Assembly: GCA_028673005.1 (NCBI GenBank)
Contig: CM054120.1
Coordinates: forward strand, 76,567,533-76,631,532
Origin: Tanypteryx hageni
Taxonomy: Eukaryota > Arthropoda > Insecta > Odonata > Petaluridae
Length of the DNA stretch: 64,000 nucleotides
Reading direction: 5' to 3'
The first letter of the stretch is position 1; every line of letters begins with the position of its first letter. Shown in pieces: positions 12,671-24,323 of the stretch. The notes below the pieces were generated by a model. That model was not told the origin of the DNA and searched no databases. It saw only the letters and a program-made list of their open reading frames with translations. A program made the translations under genes and the position numbers.

Positions 12671-14162
12671 TAGGTATGAGATTCTTAAAGAAATAAATTT
12701 ATAGAGACTTGAAGAAAAATAATTAGGTAATAAATACCATTTATAATTTTGATTAAATTTAACCTATGTTAATGGTTAAGTGGCTATGAAGTCGTAAGCT
12801 ACTCAAAGAAGAAAACAGCACTATTTAATGTCAGTATAGATTATTCACTGATAACTGAAATTGTAAACATTTAAAAGTTACTTTTAAAAAGTTTAAGATG
12901 CAATAAAATCAATGTTCCAATAAATGTTATTCAGACACCAAGAAATTATGAAGAAGAACAGGGCACATCCCATTAAAACAAGCCATTTAGTCATCCTTAT
13001 ACTGTATTGACCTGAATATAACACCTAATCAAATTAAAATTTCTATCAATACTTGCACCTAAATACGCCTAAGATTTTTCATTTGATTTCAGATGCTATC
13101 TCAATCTCTAAGTATGCATAAATGGCAATGCTGCAGAAAATAACTAATAATGCCAAATTTACAAGCTCAGATATAAGCTGTCAACGCGCCTATCTTATTT
13201 TTCCCAGCGCCAGGCATTCATTTGTTTTAAGATTAATCTCACATATAATGTATCAAGGATAGATACAAAATTATCAATATTAAAAAGAAATGGGAGCCTA
13301 CTTAATCGATAACACAATTCTCTGCTCTTAAAAGAATCCTATCAGAGGAAACTCAATTTTCTAGAAAGATAATCAATTCAAATATTGTATGACCAGAATG
13401 GCATTTGAAGAAATAAATCATGTTCAATTTTTGAAAATATAGAACTGGAGCTAACGGACAAACTCATTGTTTATTATGCTTAAATGGTAAGTAATCCAAC
13501 AGCAGAGGAAATTTTAAAAAATAATTGCTGTGATTAACTGAGAAATTCCCAAAAATCTCAGGAAATTTGGATGAAGACTGCATTTTTTCCTAGCAAAATA
13601 CTTGAATCCATTATTCTACCAACAAACCACAAATTTCGACGCTACCGCCAAAATTATTCGAGAATATTAACGAATTTAACGATCTCATAAAAACCACAAC
13701 ATTATCCATAAAAAATAAAATCCGAACAATTTTTATACAAGCTTTTCCGCATTTTTCAAAACATTTAACTAGAAAGCTGCTTAGTAACTTCTGCACTTCC
13801 CAATACTCTAAGATTCCATGCAAATTTGATAAATATTTCACATATCGTCATTTACAAGATTGCATTTGCCATTTCTATGAAATTCTCTCATATATACAGA
13901 AAATATTGAAATGATTTGGGTTTCCTTAAAAAGCCAGCGGGCAAATAAAGTGTCCCCAGGCAGCCAGGATTTAACAGATATAAATAACCATTATTATATT
14001 GATAACGAACGTGAATAACACTTGCCAAATATTTAAAATGATCAAAGAGATTAAATGATAAAATTGCTTTCACTTCCATATGCAAGACATTTGTTGATCC
14101 CAAGAAGTTCCTACACTTTCAATATTCGTAGTTGTCAAAACTGACGGTCTTGGATATATAGT
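12671..14162. other. No gene seen; isolated TIR-like motif
   Basis: AT-rich. At about 13003-13030, actgtattgacctgaatata resembles the end of the nested element at 4047, but I found no inverted partner. The minus-strand ORFs here have no recognisable domain. Confidence 0.45.
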
Positions 14163-14287
14163 TTACTAGTAGAAGGTGCTTGCATACTGCAAGCATTTCA
14201 TCTCACCTTGAAAAATATTCATTTTTCAGAGATATTTAATCATGAGAAATATTTCTTTAATTCTAAAGATTTCTCCTCTGGACCGGA
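14163..14287 (-). repeat. Partial inverted copy of the 740-800 bp repeat unit
   Basis: The stretch from actagtagaaggtgcttgca to ctttaattctaaagatttct matches, in inverted orientation, the right end of the neighbouring full units. It is truncated by the start of the first full unit. Confidence 0.65.
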
Positions 14288-15092
14288 CATTATATATCGA
14301 CGACTCTTACAGAGGATATAACATATAACAGGAGGATACTAATGTTTAGGCACTTCCAGATGAGCTGGATATTCGAAATTTTTTTCATAGATAGGATTTT
14401 GTGCAAAACCGACTAGAAAAAACGAAAATTTTGAAAAAGTGCAACAATGCGGCCGCTAAAAATTCGCAATTGTTTAAACAAATTTTCATGGTTTATGTAT
14501 TTCCGCATGTGCTATGGAGTTGAAATTTTTTAATAAGTAGAATTCTTAAAAAAACGAAATAGGGATTATACAAATTTTTATATTTTAATTTGTTTGGCAG
14601 TTAAAAATTCTTAAATTTTAAACAAATAGATAACTGTTTAGGTACTACGGGATGAGTTAGGAAGCTGAAATTTTCAAATTATTTACAGAGTAGTGAATTT
14701 GCATAAATAAACATTTCGATTTTACCATATATGTATTGCCGCGGCCGTTAAAAATTATTTAAATTTAAACAATTGGAAAAATATTATTTTACTTATAGAA
14801 ATGCTACAACTTTAAAATTTGGCTAAAATGTGTAGCATTAGTACCCCATAATGGAGAAAGTGTAAAAATTTTAAAATTACAACATTTGAGGATTGTTTTA
14901 AACTATTATTTTTACATGTGAGAAAAACGAAAATCGCTGCGGAGGTGAAATATTTAGAATTAAAAATATATGTGTAATGATGAAAGATGAGTAATGAATG
15001 TTTTTTTATGTTGAGATGAAATACTTGCAGTATGCAAGAACCAACTACTAGTATGTTATATCCTCCTCTGTAAGAGTCGTCGATATATAATG
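14288..15092 (+). repeat. Repeat unit U1, with terminal inverted repeats
   Basis: The left end has tatatcgacgactcttacag then aggatataacata. The right end is its inversion (tatgttatatcctcctctg, then taagagtcgtcgatata). Inside, four or five sub-repeats of about 146 bp can be aligned: tgtttagg or its counterpart at 14343, 14489, 14635 and about 14781, and taaaaatt at 14457, 14602 and 14749. One sub-repeat carries gcggccgc at 14449. Long TIRs without a coding region suggest a foldback-type non-autonomous element built from a satellite. Confidence 0.7.
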
Positions 15093-15940
15093 ACTAGTAA
15101 AAGGCGCTTGCATTCTGCAAGCATATCATCTCACCTTGAAAATGCATTAATTTTTCAGAGAGATATATCATGAGAAATATTTCTTTAATTCTAAAGATTT
15201 CTCCTCTGGACCGGTTTTCGTTTTTTCATTATGGAAACATAATGGAGTAAAACAATGACTAATTTTTGTAATTTTAGTAATCTTATACTTTTCCAACATT
15301 GAGTTAATAATGCCACACATTTCTTCCAAATTTAAAATTTACAGCACAATTAGAAGTCAAATAACATTTATCTAATTGCTTAAATTTAAATAATTTTTAA
15401 CGGCCGCAATAAGAATTTCATAGATACAATGAAATATTCATTCGTTTAAATAGACAAAACTAATTAACTTGAAAATTTCAGCTCACTAACATGACCGGTA
15501 GTACCTAAACATTTATCTATTTGTTTAAACTTTAAGAATTTTTTACTGCCAAACTAATTTAAATATCAAAATTTGTATATTCCATATTTCGTTTTTTTTA
15601 CAAATTTACAAACTTTAAGAATTTTTAACTGCCAAACAAATAATAATATCTAAATTTGTATAGTCCTATTTCGTTTTTTTAAGAATTCTACTTACAAAAA
15701 AAATTTCAACTCCGTAGCACATGCGGAAATACATAAACCATGAAAATTTGTTTAAACAATTGCGAATTTTTAGCGGCCGCATTGTTGCACTTTTTCAAGA
15801 TTTTCGTTTTTTCTAGTCGGTATTGCACTAAATCTTATCTACGAAAAAAATTTCGAATATCCAGCTCATCTGGAAGTGCCTAAACATTAGTATCCTCCTA
15901 TATCCTCCTCCACCTCTGTAAGAGTCGTCGATATATAATG
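15093..15940 (-). repeat. Repeat unit U2, inverted relative to U1
   Basis: The same unit read backwards: it starts actagtaaaaggcgcttgca and ends with the inverted gtttaggcacttccag block, then ctctgtaagagtcgtcgata. The gcggccgc block is present in inverted form at about 15773. Head-to-head with U1 it creates an imperfect palindrome with arms of roughly 800 bp. Confidence 0.7.
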
Positions 15941-16722
15941 ATATATAACAGGAGGATACTAATGTTTAGGCACTTCCAGATGTGCTAGAGATTCAAAATT
16001 TTTTTCTTAGGTAGGATGATGTGCAAAACCGACTAGAAAAAACGAAAATCTTTAAAAAGTGCAACAATGCGGCCACTAAAAATTCGCAACGTTTAAAAAA
16101 TATTCAAAGTTTAGGCATTTCAGAATGTGCTACGGATCTGATTTTTTCTAAATAAGTAGAATTCTTAAAAAAAAACGAAATAGGGATTATACAAATTTTG
16201 ATATTTTAACTATTTTGGCAGTTAAAAATTCTTAAAGTTTAAACAAATAGATAACTGTGTAGGTATTACGGTATGAGCTAGGAAGCTGAAATTTTCAAAT
16301 TATTTACAGAGTTGTAAATTTTCACAAATAAACTTTTCAATTTTACCATATATGAATTGCGGCGGCAGTTAAAAATTATTTAAATTTTAACAATTAGAAA
16401 AATATTATTTTACTTCTAGAAGTGCTACAAGTTAAAAATTTGGCTAAAATGTGTAGCATTAGTACCCCATAATGGAGAAAGTGTAAAAATTTTAAAATTG
16501 CAACATTTGGGGATTGTTTAAAACTATTATTTTTACATTTGGGGAAAACGATAATCGGTGCGGAGGTGAAATCTTTAGAATTAAAAGAACATTTGTAATG
16601 ATGAAATGTCTGTCTGAAAAATGAATGTTTCTTCAAGGTGATATAAAATGCTTGCAGTATGCAAGCACCAACTACTAGTATGTTATATCCTCCTCCTCTG
16701 AAAGGAACGTCTATATAGAATG
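15941..16722 (+). repeat. Repeat unit U3
   Basis: Runs from atatataacaggaggatact to the end block ctgaaaggaacgtctatata. It matches U1 throughout with scattered substitutions. The NotI-like block is mutated to gcggccac. Confidence 0.7.
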
Positions 16723-17197
16723 TTAGACGTGCCTTACAGAGATGGAGGATATAACATAAACAGGAGGATACTAATGTTTAGGCACTTCCAGATGTGCTGG
16801 AGATTCGAAATTTTTTTCTTAGGTAGGATTTTGTGCAAAACCGACTAGAAAAAACGAAAATCATGAAAAAGTGCAACAATGCGCCCGCTAAAAATTCGCA
16901 GTTGTTTAAACAAATTTTCATGGTTTATGTATTTCCACATGTGCTACGGAGTTGAAATTTTTTTAAAAAGTAGAATTCATAAAAACACGAAATAGAGATT
17001 ATACAAATTTTGATATTTTAATTTGTTTGGCAGTTAAAAATTCTTAAATTTAAAAAAAAAGGATAACTGTTTAAGTACTACGGGATGAGCAAGGAAGCTG
17101 AATTTTTCAAATTATTTACAGAGTAGTGAATTTACACAAATAAACATTTTAATTTTACCATATATGAATTGCGGCGGCTGTTAAAAATTATTTAAAT
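16723..17197 (+). repeat. Repeat unit U4, left part (interrupted by Gypsy)
   Basis: Begins ttacagagatggaggatata. It breaks at the AAAT target-site duplication (17194-17197), where the LTR starts, and the same unit continues at 24324. Confidence 0.75.
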
Positions 17198-17833
17198 TCT
17201 CATAGTGACATAGGGAGTGTCGAGTAATCGTAAGACCTTTTAGTGCGAGAAGGAATATATTGCCAAGCGTTACATGGGATACAAAAGGAGATCAGTAATA
17301 TCCAAACGTTACATAGAGTACAACAGGTGATCAGTAATACCCAACATGCTTACTCTGCTAAATCCTGCAAGGGGGAGGTGGCGCGGGGCGCCTTGGTGAC
17401 CCTGGTCTCGTAAAAGCTGCTAGCCAGTCAGTTCCCACGCAAACGTAGCCTGCGAAGGCGGACTAGCCGGTCAAGGTTTGACAGAAACGTAGCTGGCCCA
17501 ACGAACGAGGGACCGCGGAGGGGCGGGCGATCCTAGTCCCGTAGGAAGGGCTAGCCGGTCAAGGTTGACGCTAACACAGCCGACCCTACTGACAGAGGAG
17601 TCGCGAGGAAACACCGCCCAGCCTCAGGGATGACCCGCGCTTATATACTAACATGAGATACAAAGGTCAAGCGTTAGTCATCCCCTGAAGTAGGTGATTG
17701 AGCGAGCGGGGAATCACCTGAAGGGCGCATTGCCCTGAGATAGCGTGCCTTAAGGGTCTGATTCACCCATAGAGTAAATAATGAGTGTGGCGCTGCGGCT
17801 GACTATACGATGTCTTTCGGCATCCTTACAACA
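17198..17833 (-). repeat. 3' LTR of the Gypsy element
   Basis: 636 bp. On the plus strand it runs from tctcatagtgacataggg to catccttacaaca. The other LTR starts with the canonical tgtcgtag. GC-rich, with three copies of a ctagccggtcaaggtt-like motif at about 17420, 17463 and 17551. The inward flank (caccggggtgatgttg, element sense) is a short candidate polypurine tract. Confidence 0.9.
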
Positions 17834-17952
17834 TCACCCCGGTGACAGTTGAGACTCCGGGGGTAGAAAAAAAAATAATAATAATAACCTGAATTCCACT
17901 CGCTCACTTCCTAGGGACGGGTACAGGATATAGCCGATTTTACATAATAATC

Positions 17953-19859
17953 TTAATTCAACCTCGGAAACAACTGTGCATGTACAGGAGCTATGCACAT
18001 TGTAGAATCTTGAGCACATTGTGGAATGTTATAAACAGTAATTGGGTTATTTGCCAGACTCAGCGGTACATTTTGAGTGCTGACGATTTGCAATGGTACA
18101 TCTGTAGGCATAGCAGGCTTCTTAAATTTGTAGTACAACAGTGAAACAATACAACAAAGTAATATTACAAAGATAGCAATGGTTGATATACCAAAATAAT
18201 GAATTTTCTTTAAGCTCCAGTCAACTGGTGACAACAACTTAACATTACGTTCTATTTCAGACATGGAAATTGTCGGTTCGTTATGGGTATCAAGCCGTTC
18301 GATCGACGTAAGAATATGCCTTAGATCGTTGGAACCGTTTGCTATGTCGAGTCAATTATATTTACATCAAATTTTTCAAGAGGTTCCAGAGACACTTCAA
18401 CGTCGATGGAAGAGCTGCTTCTGAAGACATTTGTTATTCTGGGCAGGTAATTTGTATCGTCGTATGCTGAGCAACCTGGAGGTATTTCCAAACTCCCTTG
18501 ACCAGCTATACTTAAGCGTGAATATTTCTGTAGGCAAACGATATTAAGTGTGGTTTCCTTGCTTACGCTGTAGAACCATCGGCCAGGCGTTTCGCCCTTG
18601 ATGTAGACGGTGTAAGGGGATTTAGCAAGATGTATATCGCAATTACGTTTGATGTTATCGCTGTTATTCAGCAACACGGCTATATTGCAGGAACTAGTTG
18701 CATCAGTAAGGATGGGGTAGGTAGGAGGACAAACGTATATGTCGCCTTTGATACAGTTCTGTGAGTACTCGTTAGGGAGTAAGACAAATCCATTACGTCT
18801 AGCCGTCACCGCTAGGTAGGGCGAGTCTGGTTTCAGGAGCACGGCATGGTGATCTTGATCCGTAGCTGATGGAAAGGAGTACGCCTTAAGTACCTTGAAA
18901 CTCCTCTCTCTGTGAGAAAGTGGTTATATTACCAGCAACATTAAGGTCCCTGATTGCCGTAGTACTCTCACTCGGGCGATGCCGTAGACAGGCATTACAT
19001 CGTTATTTTCATAGCCAACGAATGTCAGCTCAGAGGTAAGTGTTGGTAAGGCGTTCTGAATGATGTCTTTAAGGTGAGTGGGTGATAGGATGGAAGGGGT
19101 TAATGTGCCTAGCTCCGCTGACATAAAAGTACTACTTAAGCGATTTAGTTCATGGGCCAGTTGAGAAATATGCCGAGAGAGAGAAGTAAAGCTTATATGT
19201 AGAACACTGAAAATTTTATCCGCAAGGTTTGTGTTAGAAATAGCATGGGAAAGTTCGTTGTTGCTATAATTTAAGGTTTGTTGCAAGGCTTGAAGAGCCT
19301 TATATGTTTGCGAAAGCTTTTTGTCATGTCTTTTTAAGGTATTTGACGTGTTTGCCAGAAACGTATATCTAGAATTTAAAGATTGTCTAGTCTGGTCTGC
19401 GAGTTTGGAAATTTCTTTTGACAACATCTTAACCTGATCATCAGTCGTGGTTCCTGCCAGAAAATGCAACCCATAGCCTACCACATCAAATAATCCTCTA
19501 TTTACATGACTACGATTTGAAATATACATTAGATTGTTAAAATCATCATTTAAACTAGAAATTCCATAGTGTAGATTATGCTCATACACTCGTGACACAT
19601 TATGTAAATTGAGCACGACATTTGATACAGCTTGTGCTGCAACTCTTGAACTTAATTTACAAAATTCCGAATATTGTTCGTTCACTCCACGTATTCCTTG
19701 TCCAAAGGTGTCAATGTGTAAGTCTATATGAACAACCCACTCTCCTGTTGCAAACACAATTTGTCCTTTTGGCATGAATAGAAGTCCTGAGGAGTCCACT
19801 GATGGCACCGTCACCGACAGCACAAAAAACAGCAACATAGTTTTCACAAGGTAGGCCAT
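17953..19859 (-). pseudogene. env-like gene, F-type fusion glycoprotein, broken
   Basis: An ATG at 19859 begins a hydrophobic signal peptide (MAYLVKTMLLFFVLSVTVP). The ectodomain has multiple NxS/T sites and, near the middle of the first block, NRGLFDVVGYGLHFLAG, which resembles the fusion-peptide start of baculovirus F/insect errantivirus Env proteins. The expected multibasic furin site just before it is weak (HVNR). Long heptad-like helices follow. 18342-18842 is a cysteine-bearing membrane-proximal part, and 17953-18264 holds a transmembrane helix (FGISTIAIFVILLCCIVSLL) and cytoplasmic tail. An in-frame TAA lies at 18924-18926, and a frameshift near 18345 separates the last block. Assignment to the F family rests on motif layout. 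Confidence 0.7.
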
Positions 19860-19959
19860 GGTATCTGGAATAACATTGCACACAATTATTTTATATCACT
19901 CACACCAGCTAAAGATTTCTGTCATGGACACTCTGCACATAGGTCACACAACACAAGGA

Positions 19960-20535
19960 TCACTGCGCACTTTGGAGGAGTCTCTCGAGCTTGGGTTTCC
20001 TTTTACGAAGCTTGTTGAGCTCGCGCCGCCTTTGATTGTGGCGTTTTCGACCGATGCTGATGAGGTCATGAAGCGTTGTTCCAGAAGGGGAAGGATCACG
20101 CGTCATCTTGATGACACGCTCTCCAGAATAGTGGGGAATTATTTTAAGGTCGGCAGGCAGCTTAATTGTAGGAAGTGCCTCCCTTGTAGCTCGAAGGTCC
20201 TTGGGCAAGGATGCTTGTAGTCCATCCCCTTTAGGGGGCGTTTCTAGTCTCACCCTAGGAGGGGGGTCCAAATTACGTCCCGGCATGGGTGGTGGTTCGA
20301 CAGGCGGTGACCTGTCAAGCACCGTCCAAGGGTCGTCGGGTGAATCAGGAACCTGCCCTTTCTGCAGGGTGTGGAACAGTCTCCTGGCGCATGAAAGTTT
20401 CAACGATTTGCCCAATGTGGGAGGGCAAGTATTGGGGACCTCGGGACTGCCTCCGTACACCACTAGTGATTGAAGTGGGCTCCCAAAAATGTCTTTTAAC
20501 CTTTTCAACTCTCTGGAGGAGATGGTTCGTGCCAT
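19960..20535 (-). CDS. Unknown basic/proline-rich region fused to Gypsy pol
   Basis: Downstream of the integrase GPY/F region the reading frame stays open for almost 290 more codons. The last 191 start at a methionine (MARTISSRELKRLKDIFG, codon at 20535). The region is proline-rich (SPPVEPPPMPGRNLDPPPR) and ends in a strongly basic tail (RKRHNQRRRELNKLRKRKPK). It is followed after 100 bp by env. It may be a C-terminal domain of integrase or a separate accessory protein made between pol and env. I do not recognise a family. Its openness, next to a broken RT and env, may be chance. Confidence 0.5.
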   Translation of the reverse strand: MARTISSRELKRLKDIFGSPLQSLVVYGGSPEVPNTCPPTLGKSLKLSCARRLFHTLQKGQVPDSPDDPWTVLDRSPPVEPPPMPGRNLDPPPRVRLETPPKGDGLQASLPKDLRATREALPTIKLPADLKIIPHYSGERVIKMTRDPSPSGTTLHDLISIGRKRHNQRRRELNKLRKRKPKLERLLQSAQ

Positions 20536-21834
20536 ACTATAATTAGAATATAAGCAGCACAGGTATTGAGGGAATGTGCTCCCTAGTCTAAGTCTTAGGT
20601 TGTAACATGGGTGGGGAGAGTTAGGGGTAGGAACGGCAAGGGAGTTAGGAGGGGGTGGCAACTGTGACTGCAAGGGTGGATCAGATTTATTTGGAAATGG
20701 GGAGGAATCGGGTTCTGCTGGTATGGACTCAGGAATGGGGGGTAGCAATTGATCCGTGCGATCATTATTGAGCAGGATTTTGGAAAGGGTAGGCTCAGGA
20801 TCAGGGGGTACGGGGACCAAATTCCTGTGGTGAGCCGTGAGTATGCGTCCATCCTGAAGATTTCTTATGTCGTACGTTACCGGGCTCCTGACCCTCACTA
20901 CTTCGTAGGGACCTAACCAGCGGGAAACCAGTTTCTTGGCTTGCCCCTTTGAGAGCGCCATATTACGTAATAAAACTAACTGACCCAGACCAATTGGAAT
21001 TAATTTTAGATTTCTATTATACCTATCGTGTTCAGCATCAGAATTAGTTCTGTTGAACTCCGCAGCTTGTGCGTGAGCCATTTGGAGCCTACGTCGCAGG
21101 ACGTAGTCGTAGGATGGTTCCTCAGAATAAGAAGTGTGAGCTGGTGTTAGAATGTCATCCCACGGCATGTTGAGTTCCCTACCATACATAAGATATGCGG
21201 GACTGAACCCCGTCATCCTGTGCTTGCTGTTACGGTAGGCAAATAAAGCAAAATTAAGTTGGTCGTCCCAGTCCTTGTGGTCTTGGGAGATATTGTGTGA
21301 AATGATGGCAGCGAAGGTTTGATGGGCCCTTTCTAGTCGACCATTCGCAGCTGGGTTGTAGGGCGACGTAAATATAGTTTTAATTTTCAAAAGTTCACAT
21401 ATGCGGCGCATCAACTGAGAGGTAAAATTGGCACCTCTGTCGGTAAGAAGGTATTTTGGAACACCGTGACGACAGATGATGTTCTCAACAAAGACACGAG
21501 CTACGGTGTCCGCGGTCTGATCTGGGCTGGGAAAGGCTTCAGGGTATCTTGTGAAATAATCTTGACAAGTCAGTATGAAGCGATTGCCTTTGTCTGACCT
21601 GGGTAGAGGGCCAACTATATCGAGCGAAAGTTTTTCTAGGGGGTAAGTTGCTTCTGCTACAGGCTGCAGTGGCACTGATGGTTTTGTCGCTTTCCGTTTC
21701 TTGCACTCTAAGCATTGCTGTACATATTTCTGAGTATCTACATAGCACCTATTCCAATTGAATTGTCTCTGTACTAACTCTAACGTTCTGTCAAACCCCA
21801 AGTGTCCTGCTAGTGGGATATCATGGAAACATCA
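19960..21834 (-). pseudogene. pol: Gypsy integrase with C-terminal extension
   Basis: Integrase catalyses insertion of the retroelement cDNA. The zinc-binding part is seen as HDIPLAGH (just upstream of 21801) and CLEC. The catalytic core has D in LSLDIVGP, D in LLTDRGANF and E in NGRLERAH with 35 residues between the last two, so the DDE triad is intact. A GPY/F module follows (SRWLGPYEVVRVRSP). Counting from the codon at 21801 the triad residues are 61, 121 and 157. An in-frame TGA at 21832-21834 separates it from the RT/RNase H frame, which is the same frame, so pol is interrupted by a single stop here. Confidence 0.85.
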
Positions 21835-23460
21835 TAGTATATAATTTCTCATGAGTTTTGGGGTGCATATCGTAAACTGAGGGTCTGGTGTTTTTGTGTG
21901 AATTTTGTATAACACATTATCATTATCGTAAAAGTAGCTAGGGTCATGTTTTTTCGCTAGTTCGTGATATGATCGAAGCTCGGGGCAAACTGCTTGCTCT
22001 TTGGCAATCCGTTGTTTATCCCACACAGGCTCATATCGCACATCGTCGTGTAAGGCTGAGATCCTAGGGATGGTTTTGCGGGAGAGCGCATCAGCGTGAG
22101 CGATCTCCTTGCCAGGGCGGTATTTAACGTCGAATGAATATTCAGTTAACTCCATAATCCATCTAGCAAGTCTTGGCTTTGGCTCTTTAAGGGTAAGGAG
22201 CCAACGAAGGGGTTTGTGGTCGGTATACAGGGTGAAATGGCGCCCGAGGAGATAGACTCGAAATTTTTTAACCATATCCACTACAGCTAAACATTCTAGC
22301 TCGGTTGCAGAATAGGATTTTTCGGCCTTATGTAACTGTCTACTAGTACAAGCTACCGGATGTTCTCCATCTTCGAATTCCTGAGATAACACGCCACCAG
22401 TAGAGAAAGGAGACGCATCCGTCGTCAAAATGAACAGTTTCGAGAAGTCAGGAAATCGTAAGATGGGATGCGATATGAGGGCATTTCGCAAAACTTCAAA
22501 GGCTTCCTGCTGTTCTGTGTTCCACGTATACTCCACATTTTTACTTGTCAACTTCGTAAGTGGGCTAGAAATCTTTGCAAAATTCGGCATGAATTTTCGG
22601 TAGTAGCCTGCAAGTCCAAGGAAAGACTGCAATTGTCGGACATTTGTTGGTACTGGAAAATTTTTTATTGCCTCTACTTTATCGTCATCAGGCTGAAGAC
22701 CCCAAGCAGAAATTACATGGCCTAAAAATTTCACGCGTTTTTGGAAGAATCTGCATTTCTGTGGCTTTAGTTTCAAATTTGCCTTCCTAAGTCTTCCGAA
22801 GATTTCTCGTAAGCCTGCTACATGTTCCTCACACGTTTTGTTGTATCTCAAAATGTCGTCTAAATAAAAGGTACACCCTTGGTTTACAATTCCTGATAAA
22901 ACATTTGTCATCAGCCTCATGAAGGTTGAAGGCGCGTTTGCAAGACCGAAGCTCATTCTATTGCAGTGAAAATGTCCTTCGGGCGTGCTGAACGCGGTAT
23001 ATGCCTTACTTCTTTCATCCATCTCCACCTGCCAATAACCACTACACAAGTCCAGGTGGAAAAAAATGACGCTCCTCCTAATAGGTCAAACGTTTCGTCC
23101 ATATTAGGAATAGGGAAAACCTCCTCCTTGGTAACACTGTTCAAGGCTCTGTAATCGATACAGGGTCGGTATGGTATTTGATCGCCGTTCGGGGTTCTCT
23201 TTTTCACTAGAATTATAGGCGCAGACCACGGGCTTGTGGAAGGGGATATGATGCCTTGACCTAACATGTCTTGGATAGCTTTGTCCAGAGTGGCTCGCTG
23301 AGAATGGGGTACTCGATATGGTCACTTCTTGATTGGTCTCGAATCGTCAACATCTATAGTATGCCTAACAATGTTGGTGCACCCTAAGCGGACGTTGCCA
23401 TGAATAAAAATATCCGCATATTCCCTAATGAGCTGTTTTAGTGGCTCAACAGCCTCGACC
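21832..23460 (-). pseudogene. pol: Gypsy reverse transcriptase and RNase H, broken
   Basis: From 23460 leftward: the linker before RT, then RT fingers (GIISPSTSPWSAPIILVKK, CIDYRALN), palm (CSGYWQVEMDE, SFGLANAPSTF, YLDDIL) and thumb, then RNase H (TTDASPFSTGG, ATELECLAVV, YTDHKPLRW, HADALSR). RT copies the genomic RNA and RNase H removes it. Lesions: a frameshift near 23460, an in-frame TGA at about 23339-23341, a frameshift near 23055-23065 between the fingers and the palm, and the TGA at 21832. The YLDD and RNase H catalytic residues themselves are intact. Confidence 0.88.
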
Positions 23461-23675
23461 GGAGCGTTCTTTTAAGTCATAAAGTGAAAGCAAATCTTCA
23501 ACAATGGGAGGTTCGGGCCATAACTCTGCGTTGCCTGTATCTATCTCATTCACAAGAGGTACATTTTGGTTGTTGGTGAATAGCTCGACATTGATCCTGT
23601 AGTGCTTTTTTAATACTTGAGTACTACCACGTAAATTGCACCTAAGTATTACTCCAACTCCATACGACCCCACAC
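23446..23675 (-). pseudogene. Remnant of the Gypsy protease-RT connection
   Basis: An open stretch that begins inside the primer-binding region and reads through VLKKHYRINVELFTNNQN and EIDTGNAELWPEPP before shifting frame into the RT linker. It resembles the acidic spacer between protease and RT. No protease DTG/DSG active site with its usual context is present. The fact that it abuts the primer-binding site marks a deletion that removed gag and most of protease. Confidence 0.5.
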
Positions 23676-23685
23676 CTGACACCAA
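23671..23685 (-). promoter_or_regulatory. Primer-binding site of the Gypsy element
   Basis: Next to the inner edge of the 5' LTR, in element sense, lies TGGTGTCAGGTGTGG, two or three bases from the LTR. TGG complements the CCA end of a tRNA. The following bases would suit a leucine-type tRNA 3' end, but that assignment is inferred from memory of other elements. Confidence 0.55.
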
Positions 23686-23687
23686 TA

Positions 23688-24323
23688 TGTCGTAGTGACA
23701 TAGGGAGTGTCGAGTAATCGTAAGACGTTTTAGTGTGAGAAGGAATATATTGCCAAGCGTTACATAGGATACAAAAGGAGATCAGTAATACCCAAACGTT
23801 ACATAGAGTACAACAGGTGATCAGTAATACCCAACATGTTTACTCGGCTAAATCCTGCAAGGGGGAGGTGGCGCGGGGCGCCTTGGTGACCCTGGTCTCG
23901 TAGGAGCTGCTAGCCAGTCAGTTCTGACGCAAACGTAGCCCGCGAAGGCAGACTAGCCGGTCGAGGTTTGACAGAAACGTAGCTGGACCAACGAACGAGG
24001 GACCGCGGAGGGGCGGGCGATCCTAGTCCCGTAGGAAGGGCTAGCCGGTCAAGGTTGACGCTAACACAGCCGATCCTACTGACAGACGAGTCGCGAGGAA
24101 AGAGCGCCCAGCCTCAGGGATGACCCGCGCTTGTATACTAACATGAGATACAAAGGTGAAGCGCTAGTCATCCCCTGCAGTGGGTGATTGAGCGAGCAAG
24201 GAATCACCCGAAGGGCACATTGCCCTGAGATAGCGTGCCTTAAGGGCCTGATTCACCCATAGAGTAAATAATGAGTGTGGTGCTGCGGCTGACTATATGA
24301 TGTCTTTCGGCATCCTTACAACA
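23688..24323 (-). repeat. 5' LTR of the Gypsy element
   Basis: 636 bp, from tgtcgtagtgacataggg to catccttacaaca (TG...CA ends). Same length as the other LTR and about 95 percent identical by eye. Confidence 0.9.

Larger units (their letters stand above)
17198..24323 (-). mobile_element. Gypsy/Ty3-type LTR retrotransposon with env remnant, gag missing
   Basis: Two direct LTRs of exactly 636 bp bound the element, and AAAT is duplicated at 17194-17197 and 24324-24327 within the host repeat unit. On the minus strand the order is LTR, primer-binding site, pol (end of protease region, RT, RNase H, integrase), a long extension ORF, env, LTR. No gag-like reading frame or CCHC knuckle exists between the primer-binding site and pol, so the 5' coding part has been lost. 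Pol and env carry in-frame stops and frameshifts. By eye the LTRs differ at about 32 of 636 positions (5 percent), so the copy is not recent. Confidence 0.9.

Noticed and set aside
13003..13030. Another TA element related to the 4047 element
   Set aside because: Only one end is visible. No inverted partner with TA was found downstream.
19858..20546. Plus-strand frames opposite the Gypsy pol extension and env
   Set aside because: They are antisense shadows of the minus-strand pol extension.
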